64,000 bases of DNA from Gordionus sp. m RMFG-2023 (taxonomy: Eukaryota > Nematomorpha > Gordioida > Chordodea > Parachordodidae). The position numbers and the translations under genes are program-made. Under the pieces are notes generated by a model. That model saw nothing but the letters and a program-made list of their open reading frames with translations. It did no database searches and had not been told where the DNA came from. The stretch covers positions 38,107,561-38,171,560 of the forward strand of contig NC_088775.1 of NCBI RefSeq assembly GCF_954871325.1, read 5' to 3'. Each line of letters starts with the position of its first letter. Positions within the stretch are counted from its first letter, which is position 1. This document shows, one piece after another, positions 13,531-25,300 of this stretch.

Positions 13531-14822
13531 TTTGAAAAATTTACAATTGATGATATTATAACACAATTTGCATTAACATCTATAAGGTTATCCAGATTAT
13601 TAATAAAATAAGTAATGTATCTTCTTCACAGCGAATATATACGCTTTTAAAAAATGTAAATTTAATTTAACATTTTATAATTTCAATGCAAAATATACTA
13701 TAATTCATTTTATTCTAATATTTTATATAATAACTCTATTTACAATTCATGTTTTTAATTAATTAAAAGAATCAAGCTAAATATACCTCTTTAAAATTAT
13801 TCGTCTTATATTTTTTACAATATTTTAGATCTTTTTATAGAAATATTATTATGTTATCTCATTTAATTCATTTATATATATATTATGAAAATAAGAGAAT
13901 ATCAACCTAATTATGGAAAGATAGCATTATTTAAATATAAGTTGATTATCACCTACAAATTTTTAAAATTTTTATTCCCTAAATAGGCTTGAAAGATTGT
14001 AAATAGAATTATGTTGTAAGGTTATAAATGGTAGCTTATTATAAGATTTTTTAAATAAAATCAATAACATTGTAAATTTCGCCGCCGAAGGCCCCGGTTT
14101 TTTAGGTGGTATGGGTAGATTTTAGAGTGGGTTTGCCTCCAGCAAATTTTCTGCCATGTAGACGCTGAATATAGCTGATTCATGGTTATCAATGATTTGC
14201 ATGTCAGCTTTCTGCGCTGATAATGTCTCTGTAAATTTTGGCAAAAACCAAAGTTACCGAATTGAGGCTGCATAATAATGAATTAATACCAATTGGCTGT
14301 ATATGGCATATACTACATAATTCTTGCAAGAAGGCAATAAATGTGTGGATGTCGAAATAATGGTGATGAAATGTTTTAACGAATTTTGTCATCAACTAAA
14401 GAAGTTAATGAATTAAAAGAGTTTTTAAAATTTTACAAACCCTTAAAAAAATACTTCTTAAATAAAGATTTTAAAAGCTGTCCTAAAATATTGAAAAAAA
14501 TTTTTCGAGTATGAAATGGCAGAAGCATATTTGGGATTCGTTTCACATATAGGAAATCTACTTCATGCAGTTAATATTCAGTTGCAATCAGAATATTCTT
14601 TATAAAAAAGATTCACAAAATCATGCTACAACTCTGTTCATCTCTACAGTTAAAAATTGATAATAAATTTTATGGCGCTCTGAAAATATTATATTAAAAT
14701 GTTCAAATAATACTCTAATTAATACATTTTTAAATGAAGCAGATATTTTTATTAAGACAATTTTAGAATATTTACAATCAAAATTTAATTTTAATAACTC
14801 TATTTACAAATGTATAAATATT

Positions 14823-15254
14823 ATGACCTTGGAACAGAAACCATCAATTGATCGTTTTTATAATTTAATAAATATATTAAAAATACCGAAAGACATTGAT
14901 TTCTTGTTTGAGGAGATTGTAATTCTCTCTATTTTTTATGATTCGCCAAAATACTTAAAGTTAGATGGTCTAAAAGCAGAGGAGAAATGGGTAGAATTTT
15001 TTCGTTATAATGGTAAATCCCCATGCATGGAAAAAATATGCGAGTATGTCTTCTCCTTAACTCATTCTAATGCCTCATCCGAGCGCATTTTTAGCCTGAT
15101 GAGGACTGCCTGGAAAAGGGAGAGAAATCGGATTGCTTTAACAACATTAGAGGCCGAGCTAATGGTTAAACAAATATATATGTCATGCCAGGAATTTTAT
15201 AAATATCTCAATAAAGACGGTAAACATTTAGTTCTATTATTTAATCTCAAATAA
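14823..15254 (+). pseudogene. hAT-B transposase C-terminal domain (143-codon open piece)
   Basis: This open segment carries the hAT family C-terminal dimerisation region. LDGLKAEEKWVEFFRYN leads into CEYVFSLTHSNASSERIFSL, then KRERNRI and TLEAELMVK. It is nearly identical to the minus-strand piece of hAT-A at 3134-3451, which ends earlier. It is only the C-terminal part of a transposase. The N-terminal and middle regions (8680-9084 and 14176-14680) are separated from it by the hAT-C insertion and by their own stops, so no functional enzyme is expected. Confidence 0.85.
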
Positions 15255-15276
15255 AATATAATTAAGTTTTAGCAAT

Positions 15277-16010
15277 GGCGCCATAAAATTATTGTCAATT
15301 TTTAACTGTAAAGATGAACACATCTGCAGCATAATTTTGTGAATCTTTGTTAAGATTCTTCTGATTGCAACTACACATTAACAGAATGTAGTAGATTTCC
15401 TACATATGAAATTATTCCTAAATATACCTCTGCCATTCATTATTGGAAAAAATTTTCAAAATATTAGGACAGCTTTTATAATCTTTATGAAATTTTTTTT
15501 AAAGGTTTATATAATTTTAAAATTAAGGTATTAGGAACATATCGCAACCAACATTGTGCTGACTCAATTCTGTAAATACACTGTTTTTACCAAATTCACT
15601 GAGGCATTATCAGATCAGAAAACTGACATGCTGCAATTTATTGATAATTTCGAATCTGCTATATTTACCATTATATGGTTAGCTATGTCTTTGGATTTTT
15701 CACTATTCAAGGGGAAAAATTTAATAGTTTTATTGAAACGACCTTAATATCTGTTAGTAATTGCATATGTATGATCATTTTTCAAATCGTCAAGAATTGA
15801 CCTCCTGGATTTAGGTCCTAAAACATTGATGATAGCCTTGCTCATTTTTGTTCTACAAGTATAGTTTTCATTTATATTAGATATTTAAATATTATGGGGA
15901 AAAGATTCTACCAACATTGTGATCATAAGTATCTCTGTGAATGTTGACTACAAGATAAGTGATTATAATTGCCGCAACTGTAGTTTCATCTGTATTATTT
16001 CTTATTTTTG
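15277..16010 (-). repeat. Inverted partial transposase copy inside hAT-B
   Basis: Read on the minus strand this repeats the hAT-B transposase region at 8680-9084 plus 14176-14680. The segment starts at GGCGCCATAAAATT and ends near TATTTCTTATTTTTGG, the same two boundaries as the module in hAT-A (2225-2995). It would pair with the main transposase transcript. The loop would hold the C-terminal domain at 14823-15254. Confidence 0.75.
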
Positions 16011-16829
16011 GAGTACCTAATTATGTATTTAAACGTGATATGTGATAATTAAGCGCCTATCCCTATGTTATACACACACGGTAGATTTCCAATTGCGGTA
16101 ATTTTGCGGGACATTCGCATATAATATATTTTTAATTGTAAAATTAAAATCGTTTTTTTATATAAAATTTATCTTGTTTACATTCTTTTATATATAAAAA
16201 AGATCGTTGGTTTTTTTTATAAATTAATATATTTTAATAAATTAAGATGTTATTTTATTTTGAAAAATAGTTACCGACTTTGTATTTATATAAACTAAAT
16301 ATAAAATAATAGGTAGATAATTAAGTCATTCAAAATCCCTGGCCTGAAATTTTTTTTATATTTCTCCTGCATAATACCAAATTTCTTCCACAATTTGAAA
16401 ATTTTTACCTGGCAACCCTGCTTATACAGGTGTCAAGGACAATACAGATATACCAGGGGAATCCATCACAATCCTGGAAAAGAGAAGGAAAAAACGTACA
16501 AAACATACAGACCAACTACGAATAAGGAAAGAACCAGTTGAACCCAAATCAATAAAAACAAATGATATTATAGTTAGATGATAAAACAGTAGAAACAAAT
16601 AGATGAACTTGGTAAACAAAAAGATTGATAGAAAATCTTAACTTGGTGGGATTTAAAAGGTTATAATTTGAATATTATATTATCGAGGTTAATCAAATTG
16701 CATACTATTAGAAGTTAAATTTGATAATTATATAAAAGTATATATATACAAAAGAATTACAAATAAAATTCATTATTGTTTTTATACTTTAATCGATATA
16801 ATAGTATCTATAAAGATTCATAATTGAAA

Positions 16830-17460
16830 TATTATTTTTAAAAAATTTGGTTTTGATATGAATAAAGGTTAAGGTATAACTCAAAAATCTGATGAGATAT
16901 TGCTGACATTTTTAGGGTTTTTTATAGCATAATTAGTTTTTTTTAAAATTAATATAATTGATTTACTTCTATAAGATCAAATTTTTATAAACAGAAAAAA
17001 GGACACTACTAAAAAAATATCTTAAGGTAGTTGGAATTAAAAGTATATTTCAAAAAATATGCAATTAAAAAATTTTTATTAAAAAAAATATATTATAAAT
17101 AAAATGGGTTATATATATTTGTATAAATGTGAGTAATTTATTATGAGTTTTATTTTTAAAGGTTGCAAACATCTGCACACCAAACTATGATACAAGCATC
17201 AAAATCTACATATAAAAATTTATTGCATTCTACAAGTATGCAAATAATTATATTTTAATGTTTAAAAATATGTATATTAATCAATAACTATAAAAAATTT
17301 AACAATAAAATAAAGAAAACAAGCATATGCATAATTGACTCAATAATAATTATACTACATTATAGAGATATGTTTGTGGCAATATATTGTAATTATGCTT
17401 GAATACATGTAATAAAAATGTAATTTATAAAAGTATTTAACAATGAAAGGTTTTCTTAAA
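16830..17460. other. AT-rich spacer between the TE nest and the alpha-tubulin 3' end
   Basis: I see no gene or recognisable repeat end here. The sequence is low in complexity and rich in A and T runs. It lies downstream of the tubulin stop codon on the minus strand, so its right part is probably tubulin 3' flank. Confidence 0.5.
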
Positions 17461-17467
17461 ATAACCT

Positions 17468-17473
17468 TTTATT
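17468..17473 (-). terminator. Candidate AATAAA polyadenylation signal of alpha-tubulin
   Basis: AATAAA reads on the minus strand about 10 nt after the TAG stop codon. It sits in a short inverted repeat (AAAGGTT / AACCTTT, 17448-17471) that could form a hairpin. This is a very short 3' UTR, so a more distal signal may be used instead. Confidence 0.45.
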
Positions 17474-17482
17474 CTAACAATC

Positions 17483-19186
17483 CTAATAATATTCTCCATC
17501 ATGGCCATTAGCCCCTGCATCAATATCTTTAGAATCTAAACCAACTTCCTCATAATCTTTTTCAAGAGCTGCCAGGTCCTCTCTTGCTTCTGAAAATTCT
17601 CCTTCTTCCATTCCTTCACCCACATACCAGTGTACAAAGGCACGTTTGGCATACATCAGGTCAAATTTATGACAAAGTCGGGACCAAGCTTCTCCAATAG
17701 CAGTAGTGTTACTTAACATGCACACTATTTTAATATAATAAATTTTTATTTTTAAGAAATATTATAAACTTATACAACAAATCTTCTGAATATATAAGAT
17801 GAGATAGAATTTTAATAATTTAGCATTAAAATGTGTTATAATAAATTACCAGCTCTCGGAACAGGTGCCAATTCTGAACCTGGCACAGCTGTAGGAGTTT
17901 GATAATTTATACCAACTTTGAACCCTGTGGGACACCAATCAACAAATTGTATGGAACGTTTAGTTTTAATTGCAGCTATAGCTGCATTAACATCCTTAGG
18001 GACCACATCACCCCTATACAACATACAACAGGCCATGTATTTACCATGCCTAGGATCACATTTGACCATTTGATTCTCTGGGTCAAAGCAGGCAGCAGTT
18101 ATCTCATTTACAGTAAACTATTTTAAAAAATAGAGCATATTAAAGTGTATAATTTACTTTCTCATGATAGGCTCTATCAACAGACACTATAGGTGCATAA
18201 GTAACTAATGGAAAATGTATTCTTGGATAAGGGACCAAATTGGTTTGAAATTCAGTCAAATCAACATTCAAAGCACCTTCAAATCTCAATGAAGCTGTGA
18301 TTGATGATACAATTTGACTGACCATTCTATTCAGGTTGGTATATGAAGGTCGGGCTACTCCTAATTTTTTTGTACATATATCATATATAGCTTCATTATC
18401 CACCATAAAAGAACAATCACTATGCTCTAAGGTGGTATGTGTTGTGAGAATGGAATTATATGGTTCTACAACAGCAGTTGATATCTATATTAAATTTAAA
18501 TATATAAGAATGGCATAAATAATTACCTGAGGTGCAGGGTAGACAGAAAATTCCAATTTTGATTTTTTGCCATAGTCTACAGATAATCTCTCCATTAATA
18601 AGGACGTAAAACCTGATCCAGTGCCACCACCAAAACTATGAAATATTAAGAAGCCTTGCAAACCTTGACAGGCTTCAGTCTAATAAAAATTTATTAATTT
18701 TACAATAAAATTTTAATACTAGTTTCCTGATTCTATTCAAAACATCTTCAATAATTTCTTTACCAATTGTGTAATGGCCTCTTGCATAATTATTTGCTGC
18801 ATCTTCTTTTCCCGTTATCATATCTTCTGGGTGAAACAAATTTTTATAAGGCCCTGACTTGATTTCATCTGAAGTAATATAAAAATTAATTAGTTGAATT
18901 TCTGATAAATAAATATTAAATTTACCAACAACAGTGGGCTCCAAATCAACCATTACTGCTCTTGGCACAAAATGATGTGCATCAGTTTCTCTAAAAAATG
19001 TATTGATTGAAGGAGAATTTGTATTTTCGCAATTAAGAGTTCCATCCGGATTGAGATTGTGTTCCAAACAATATAATTCCCAACAGGCATTTCCCATTTG
19101 CACTCCAGCTTGGCCGATATGTATAGAGACACATTCACGCTAAGAGCATTTTATTACAATATATAACAAAGTAAATTGTATACCAT
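17483..19186 (-). CDS. TUBA: Alpha-tubulin, complete seven-exon gene
   Basis: Alpha-tubulin is the GTP-binding subunit of the tubulin dimer and microtubules. Exons on the minus strand are 19186-19184, 19139-18926, 18868-18720, 18679-18527, 18484-18158, 18117-17850 and 17724-17483. All introns have GT..AG ends and measure 44, 57, 40, 42, 40 and 125 nt. The joined frame is open and gives 451 residues, the usual family length. Exon 1 encodes only the initiator Met, followed by REC, so the MREC start is split by an intron. Visible signatures are [13 protein letters not shown], the GGGTGSG GTP-binding motif, [14 protein letters not shown] with the catalytic Glu, and [19 protein letters not shown]. 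Two oddities: the Lys40 loop is three residues shorter with Asn at position 40, so the usual acetylation site is absent. The tail ends GHDGEYY, is less acidic than usual and has a second Tyr. It looks functional but divergent, perhaps a specialised isotype. Confidence 0.97.
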
Positions 19187-21240
19187 TGTTAATTTTATAT
19201 AGGTTGATTCGAAATATATTTATGCAAATTCGAATAAAAATTTAAAAAATAGACGTTATAAATTGTATTGATAATTCCTTTACAAATGTCGGGTTTTATG
19301 TCAATTAAAAGAATGGATATTAAAATACTTTATTCAAAAAAGGTGTTGAATATAAATTGTTGTTATATATGTAATATTTTATTATATAATTAATAAAATA
19401 TTTTACTATGCTTATACCATTAATAATATTTAATAGTATTAATATGAAGACATTATACTGATAATATTTAAATACAGCAAATATATATTATTTAACTGAT
19501 TTTATTTACTTAAGTGTTGTTTTTTGATGAAATGTAGAAAACTCAAGGATTACATTTGATTACCTTATTTTATAAAATATATCAAATTTTACTTAATATT
19601 AAAATGAGGCATTCATGCCTATTTTTTCAATAATACAGTAGTAAATAACTTTTTACAAATTTACCTTATATAGAATTCTTAAGCAAATTACTTTTTTATT
19701 CTAGATGAACAATATTATATATTTAAATTTTAAATTTAAAATGGATTCAGTTTTATATTTAAAAATAGGTATGGCTTAAAATATATTATAATAAATAAAA
19801 ATGGGAAATCAACATTTTAGATAAGCCATTTTAATTATTTCCAATTAAATGGCTATAGAATATTTATATTCTTAGCATTATAATTTTCCAATATAATTTT
19901 GCTCATATTCTTGGTCTCATCCAGGTATAGTAATTTGAAATTACAGGTAAAATAGAAAGAAAAAAACGATAAAAAGTTATTAATACTCGAAATATATGAT
20001 TTATATAAATAAAACATTTAATGTAAACAACATAAGTCCATATTTTATTGAATTTATATTATTAGGAGCAGTGGATTGCGAAGGGAGTAACCCACCCCCC
20101 CAATAAATTCCCATATTTTTTTAAAGTGTAAAATTTGAACCCCCTTTCTCTTTATTATCGTTATTAAAATGGAAATTTTTACATAGTCAAAAATATTTTT
20201 TGAATTTTTTATATAGCCACATAGAAATAGAGAAGCATAATTTTAATATTTTAGTTTTCATTATTGGTCTCGAAAGATTTAAATTTAAAGGATAGCTTAA
20301 TCTTGAAAAAAATAGTCATCTCAGGGCCTAAGAAATTTTTTTGACTGCTAGGATTAAGTTGATTTAACAACACCATGACGAGAAATAGTCCAATTTTAAT
20401 AAAATAATTCAAATATTTAAATAAAATTTGAAATAAGTTATTTGACAGTTGTTAGGATTAATTAATTTATTATTAAAAAAATAATTAATTGTGATATTTT
20501 TTTAATCAGATATTGGGATCCTTTTGCCATTGAACATTTACTTTATTGATTGACTGTTATTTAGAAAAATTAATAGATTAGGAACCTGTTAAGAATGATA
20601 AAATATTATGTTGGTCACTCCTATATGATGGAAAATTGATTGGAGGAAAACTCCCTTCAAAATCTTACCCCATAAAAAAATTCGCAGTAGAAGGCTGCGA
20701 AATTTGCCTACCCACCTTGCTATGACAACTCCTTGATTGAAAGCATTTCTAAAATTTTTATCAATTATTAGTCAATTGTAAATTAATCCATCCAGTGTTT
20801 TATAATCACTCATTCTATCTTATTGAGTGTTAAAAATAATTATTTTAATTAAATTCTAGAGAATTTCATTATAGCTTTTATTTATAAATACTTTAATATA
20901 ATTAACATCTCTTTATTTAACTATGCAATTATTTTAATGATAATATACTATAAAATAAATTTCAAAATTATATTAAAAATTTATTGTAAATAATTATATT
21001 TTAAAAAATTATAATTCAATAAAATATAAGAAATTTTTGTACGGTATTTAAAAAAATATAATTTAACAATTATAATTAATACAAATGAATTAAAATATAA
21101 ATAATTCTTATTGCAAATGCTTTACTTTTATTAAAAACAGTATAAAAGAACATTATAATTAAGTTATGCAATATAAAAATTTTATAACTAAAAATATATT
21201 TTAATCATATAGCAATTTTATGATTTAAATTTATAAAGAG
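19187..21240. other. AT-rich intergenic region upstream of alpha-tubulin
   Basis: No gene is recognised. A TATA-like CTATATAAAA lies on the minus strand just upstream of the tubulin start codon (about 19194-19205). It may be core promoter or simply 5' UTR. A more GC-containing block at about 20067-20740 begins GGAGCAGTGGATTGCGAAGG and ends near GGCTGCGAAATTTGCC. This resembles a degraded non-autonomous element, but the ends do not pair well enough to classify it. Confidence 0.4.
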
Positions 21241-22203
21241 AGATTTTGAGATTTGGCTAATTCATCTAGAATCAAATTTTTATCTATAATAATCTCCTTA
21301 TAAATATTTAATAGGTCTAACACATTTAAACGGTTTTCACCTATTTCTTAAATAGATTTTTAACCTTTTCTAAGTTAAGAAAGACCTTACATTAGTGCAG
21401 GTACTAATCAATAAGGTAGCTATTTGTTATCACAAAGTAACTAATCATACGATCTTGATAAATCATTATAGTAAAACTCGGAGATTTCCTTAATATCCTC
21501 CGGCGTTTCAAGTGTAATCAACAATTCTGACTCAACCAGAGAAAATAAAAGCACTTTAAAATAAAATTATGATTAATAAATTTTTACTTTAATTGAGATA
21601 AAAATGTATCAATAAGGGGAATAAAAATATTTTTTTTATGAAAATCTTCAATCCTAGATGCATCAATATTTAATCAATTGGATTGTCTACTAGGTTTAAA
21701 AATTTCAATCCCAAACATATTAGCGATCTCCTTTACTTTCTCGTATATTTTATGGAATTTTTCATCCACATTATCTCTTATATTTGTTAATATTTAAACA
21801 ATATTCTTTGCCCTATTCATACTTCCTTAAATCATAATCAATTTTTCCTAGCATTTTGCTAAAATCATATGCATAATTTAATAAAATATAAACACATTGA
21901 ATTGATATTTGGCTTCGTAATAGCCTGTAAGAGATTTTCAGCATCTGCGGAATCTTTTTCTTTACTTGATATGTAGAATTCGAGCGCTGCAAAATAACTT
22001 CATATAATTCGATGAAATCTAACTGATTGTTGTCTTTCAATAAATATAGTTTGATTATTTTAATCAATATCATCAAATGTTCAGATAAAAAGCTACCCCT
22101 TCTTGAGTGGTGTGAAAAGTCACAAACCGACGATATTGCTTCTAATTTTGAAAAATATATAAGAAATATAAAAAGATATCTATAATACATAATAAAATCT
22201 AAT

Positions 22204-22393
22204 TGACGAAAAGCAAAACTATTATTTTTTATCTATTTTATTTTACTTTTTTATAACGTATTTATATATTTTTTACAGAAATAATATTTGAATAAATATA
22301 AAAAGGTTAACTTAAAGTAAAACTAAAATGAAAATACAATCTTAAAGTAAAACTAAGATTTGAATAACAAATAATAATTTATATTATTCAACA
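22204..22393 (-). repeat. 3' LTR of gypsy-1
   Basis: A 190-bp repeat with TG..CA ends, matched by the copy at 27223-27413. By eye there are about 13 substitutions and one length difference. Confidence 0.9.
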
Positions 22394-25300
22394 TTCTCCT
22401 TCTTCTAAAAGAATCCTTCTCATAATTTTAATTAAGCTGTCATAGTTAGTTTGTTGTCCAAGTGGTTTATCGTTTTGACCATCAAGTTGTTTCATAGTTT
22501 CATAAGTCATAGTAATCGTTGGCTTGTCCCACTTATTGGTTTGTTTAAATCGACGTTGGTTTGTTTAAATTGTAAGCTTGTTATCCTTATCGTAAGTTGT
22601 CCTTATAGATCTGAATTTGTCATATAGCTTACTTGTAATGCTCAGTCGTTATTATTATCAATTTTCAAAATTGTTATTAACATCAGTAAGTTACGAATAA
22701 TGAGAAATAATAGTTCAAGTTGGATAGAATAAATGATGAATGATAAATCAATAAGATTGTTATATAATATTTTCAGCGTTCCCATTTTTTTTTGCGTTTT
22801 AGTATAAGCGTTTTAATATTCAATTTACTTTATGCGTTTTAATATTTAATTTATTTTTATATTTTAAGTTATGTAGTCTTTAAATAAGCAGGTTTTTGTT
22901 TAATTCGCATTGGTCTAGAAATCGGTGTTATATCATTTTTATCAGTAATTTTTATATTTTTGTCCACACTTCCCTTAAAAGAATCCTTAGAGTCATAATT
23001 AATAAGTGTGTTAAAACAGTTTCTAATTCTTAATTGATCTAAATGTCTCCTCAAAATACTTTTATCTGTCTTAATTTGGAACATCATGTCACTTTCTTTG
23101 TCTTTACACCATTTGTCATCACCTTGTACTTTGTACCAAACAAAATCTTCTATGTTAAAGGTTCTATTTCGTGGTAATTAACGTTTATTTTGTTCTCCTT
23201 CTCCTCCAACGGTTTTAATAAGTCCCATTTAACTCTAATATCTCGATTTGAGATGGTGTAACTCCTGGAGTATCATTACGCGTATTTCTGTAATTAAATA
23301 AAAATTTGTCAAGTGCAATGTCTAAGTCAATTTTGATATTCCTTTTCATATGTGTTTTGAACGTTCTTACCATGCGTTCTACCTGGCCATGGGATTGCTG
23401 GTGATAAGCAGATGTGAGCACATGTTTGATACCATAATTATTGCAAAATTTTTCAAAATCGTTACTTGTAAAGTTAGTGCTGTTATCCGTAACTATAGTT
23501 TCAGGTATTCCATATAGCGAAATAGTTTTAAAAATTTCTTTTAAAGTAACATGAGTCGTAATATTTTTAACAGGAATAATAATTGGAAATTTGCTGTAGG
23601 CATCGACTATTATCAACCATTTTCTTGTGAAGAACGGACCCGCATAATCTATGTAAATCCTTTCAAACGGTTTGGTTGCCGAAACCCATGGTTTTTGTAT
23701 CTTTTTAGGATTATCATGGTATATGATACTTCACTTCCATTTCTATGTCATTATTTATACCAGACCACCACATGTAATATTTGGCTAAGGATTTGATTTT
23801 TCCTGCTCCCAAGTGACCTTCATGTAATGACTGTAGTACATTTTTTCTCATAGAAGACGGAATCAAGTTGCTTTTGTAAAAACAATCCTTAATTATACTT
23901 AATTCCAATTCAATGTTTTTAATTGTTCTTTATAGGCCTGTTGTTCTTAATATCATTTATGACTTGTTTTAATTCGATATCTTTAAAAGTTTCATCATGA
24001 ATTTGATTAAAATTGATAGATAAATCCCTATAGTCATTTATTGTGGCAATCTCGAGAGACAATCAGAAACAACATTATATTTACCGACTTTATTCTTTAT
24101 GTTAAAATCATATCCTTCTAATGTTATATTTCATTTCTGGAGTCTTAAGGACATGGTACTATTATCCTTAAGACCCTTGGTAAGGATGTGAACAAGAGGT
24201 TTATGGTCAGTAATAATTGTAAATTTCGTGCCTATTAAGTATTCCTGGAACCTCTTTATAGCGAACATAATAGCGAGAGCCTCAGGCTCAATATTGGTAT
24301 AATTCATTTCGGATTTTGATAAAGTTCTCGACGCGAAAACTATAGGTTTTTCTTTACCGTCTTTTTCAGTATGAAATAATACAGCTCCTAGACCACATTT
24401 AGATGCGTCAGTGGCTATCCCTATAGGTAATTCAGGGTTAAAATATGTCAAAGCAGGAGGAAGACTAATCAACTTCTTAAGATCATTAAAACTTTTAGAG
24501 TGTTTATGTTCTAAGCCCATTTTTCTTTGTTGACGAATTTATATAAAGGATCGGCTATTTTTGTAAAATTGTTCAAGAATTTTCTATAGTAGCCAGCCAT
24601 TCTCAGAAACGTTGATTATTCAGCAGCTGATTTTGGTTCTGGCATATTAATTATTGCTTTAATTTGGTCGTGATTAGCATGAATCCCCTTAGCGTCAATA
24701 TCATGACCCAGGAACCTCACTTTGTTTTTAAAGAACACACTTTTGTTGAAGTTAGATACTAGCCCAAATGATGTAACTATCAAACACTTTTTTTATGTTA
24801 TTAAGGTGGGCTTCATCATTTTTCCCAGTTATAAGTAAATCATCAATATAAAATATGACGTCATATATGTCACCGAAGATTTGATCCATTATCTGTTGGA
24901 AGATTGCAGATGAGGTCTTAAGCCCAAAAGGAAGTCTAATAAATCGGCAATATCCCTTGTGCGTAGATATAGTTAAAATATTTCTGCCTTTCCTTCTGAA
25001 GGTTTAGCTATTAGATCATTGATTCGTGGTAGAGGGTATCTGAAATCTTCTAGAGCTGGGTTTACAGTGTCCTTAAAATCAGCACAAAGCCTAATGCTCC
25101 CATTATCTTTGTAGATGGCGGTAATAGGACTTGCCCATCGGACATCATTCACCGGCTCAATAATTTTATCATGTATCCATTTTTTAAGTTCATTGCTTAC
25201 AAGATCAATTTTTGAATAAGGAATACGTCTAGGCAGTATAATTTTAGGTTGGGAATCTCTTTTTAAATGTAACTTGACACTTGCTTTGTTGATTGGCCCG

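Larger units (their letters stand above)
9085..14167 (+). mobile_element. hAT-C: ZMYM1/DUF4371-type hAT transposon inserted in hAT-B
   Basis: Boundaries are exact. The 15-bp terminal inverted repeats CAGCGTCTACATGGC and GCCATGTAGACGCTG are perfect. They are flanked by a perfect 8-bp target duplication AATATAGC at 9077-9084 and 14168-14175. The element is 5083 bp. Positions 9085-10600 are mostly non-coding and include a T/G homopolymer run (about 9160-9186). A nested MITE is at 10265-10487. A duplicated segment with a possible exon is at 10608-11085. Transposase exons run from about 11080 to 13530. The perfect ends suggest a fairly recent insertion, yet the transposase frame already has a shift and a stop. 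Confidence 0.93.
8458..16420 (+). mobile_element. hAT-B: hAT transposon of the hAT-A family, interrupted by hAT-C
   Basis: The element starts with CAGGGTTGCCA and ends with TGGCAACCCTG. It is flanked by 8-bp repeats CTTATACC (8450-8457) and CTTATACA (16421-16428), which match at 7 of 8 positions. Without the nested hAT-C and its duplicated 8 bp it is about 2.87 kb, close to the 3.2 kb of hAT-A. The N-terminal transposase region is at 8680-9084. The middle region resumes at 14176-14680, and the C-terminal domain is at 14823-15254. The inverted partial copy is at 15277-16010. It lies in the opposite orientation to hAT-A. The coding sequence has several stops and shifts outside the C-terminal piece. 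Confidence 0.9.
6640..16820 (+). mobile_element. Old gypsy-type LTR retrotransposon fossil, host of the hAT-B nest
   Basis: Degraded terminal repeats of about 160-190 bp are recognisable near 6650-6830 and 16640-16805. Both contain GGTTATAATTTGAATATTAT and AATTACAAATAAAATTCATT, and both end near ATCGATATAATA. Between them, in gypsy order, are a Gag part with a CCHC zinc knuckle (about 7474-7743), a protease-like region (about 7800-8030), a short RNase H-like remnant (about 8100-8450) and an integrase tail (about 16430-16640). Much of the reverse transcriptase region is absent. Nearly 8 kb of the span is the later hAT-B nest. It is clearly broken, with many breaks. The poor match between its terminal repeats makes it the oldest LTR element with both ends in the window. 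Confidence 0.7.

Noticed and set aside
17448-17471. Hairpin after the tubulin stop considered as a histone-type 3' end
   Set aside because: It lacks the histone stem-loop consensus and overlaps an AATAAA signal, so ordinary polyadenylation is more likely.
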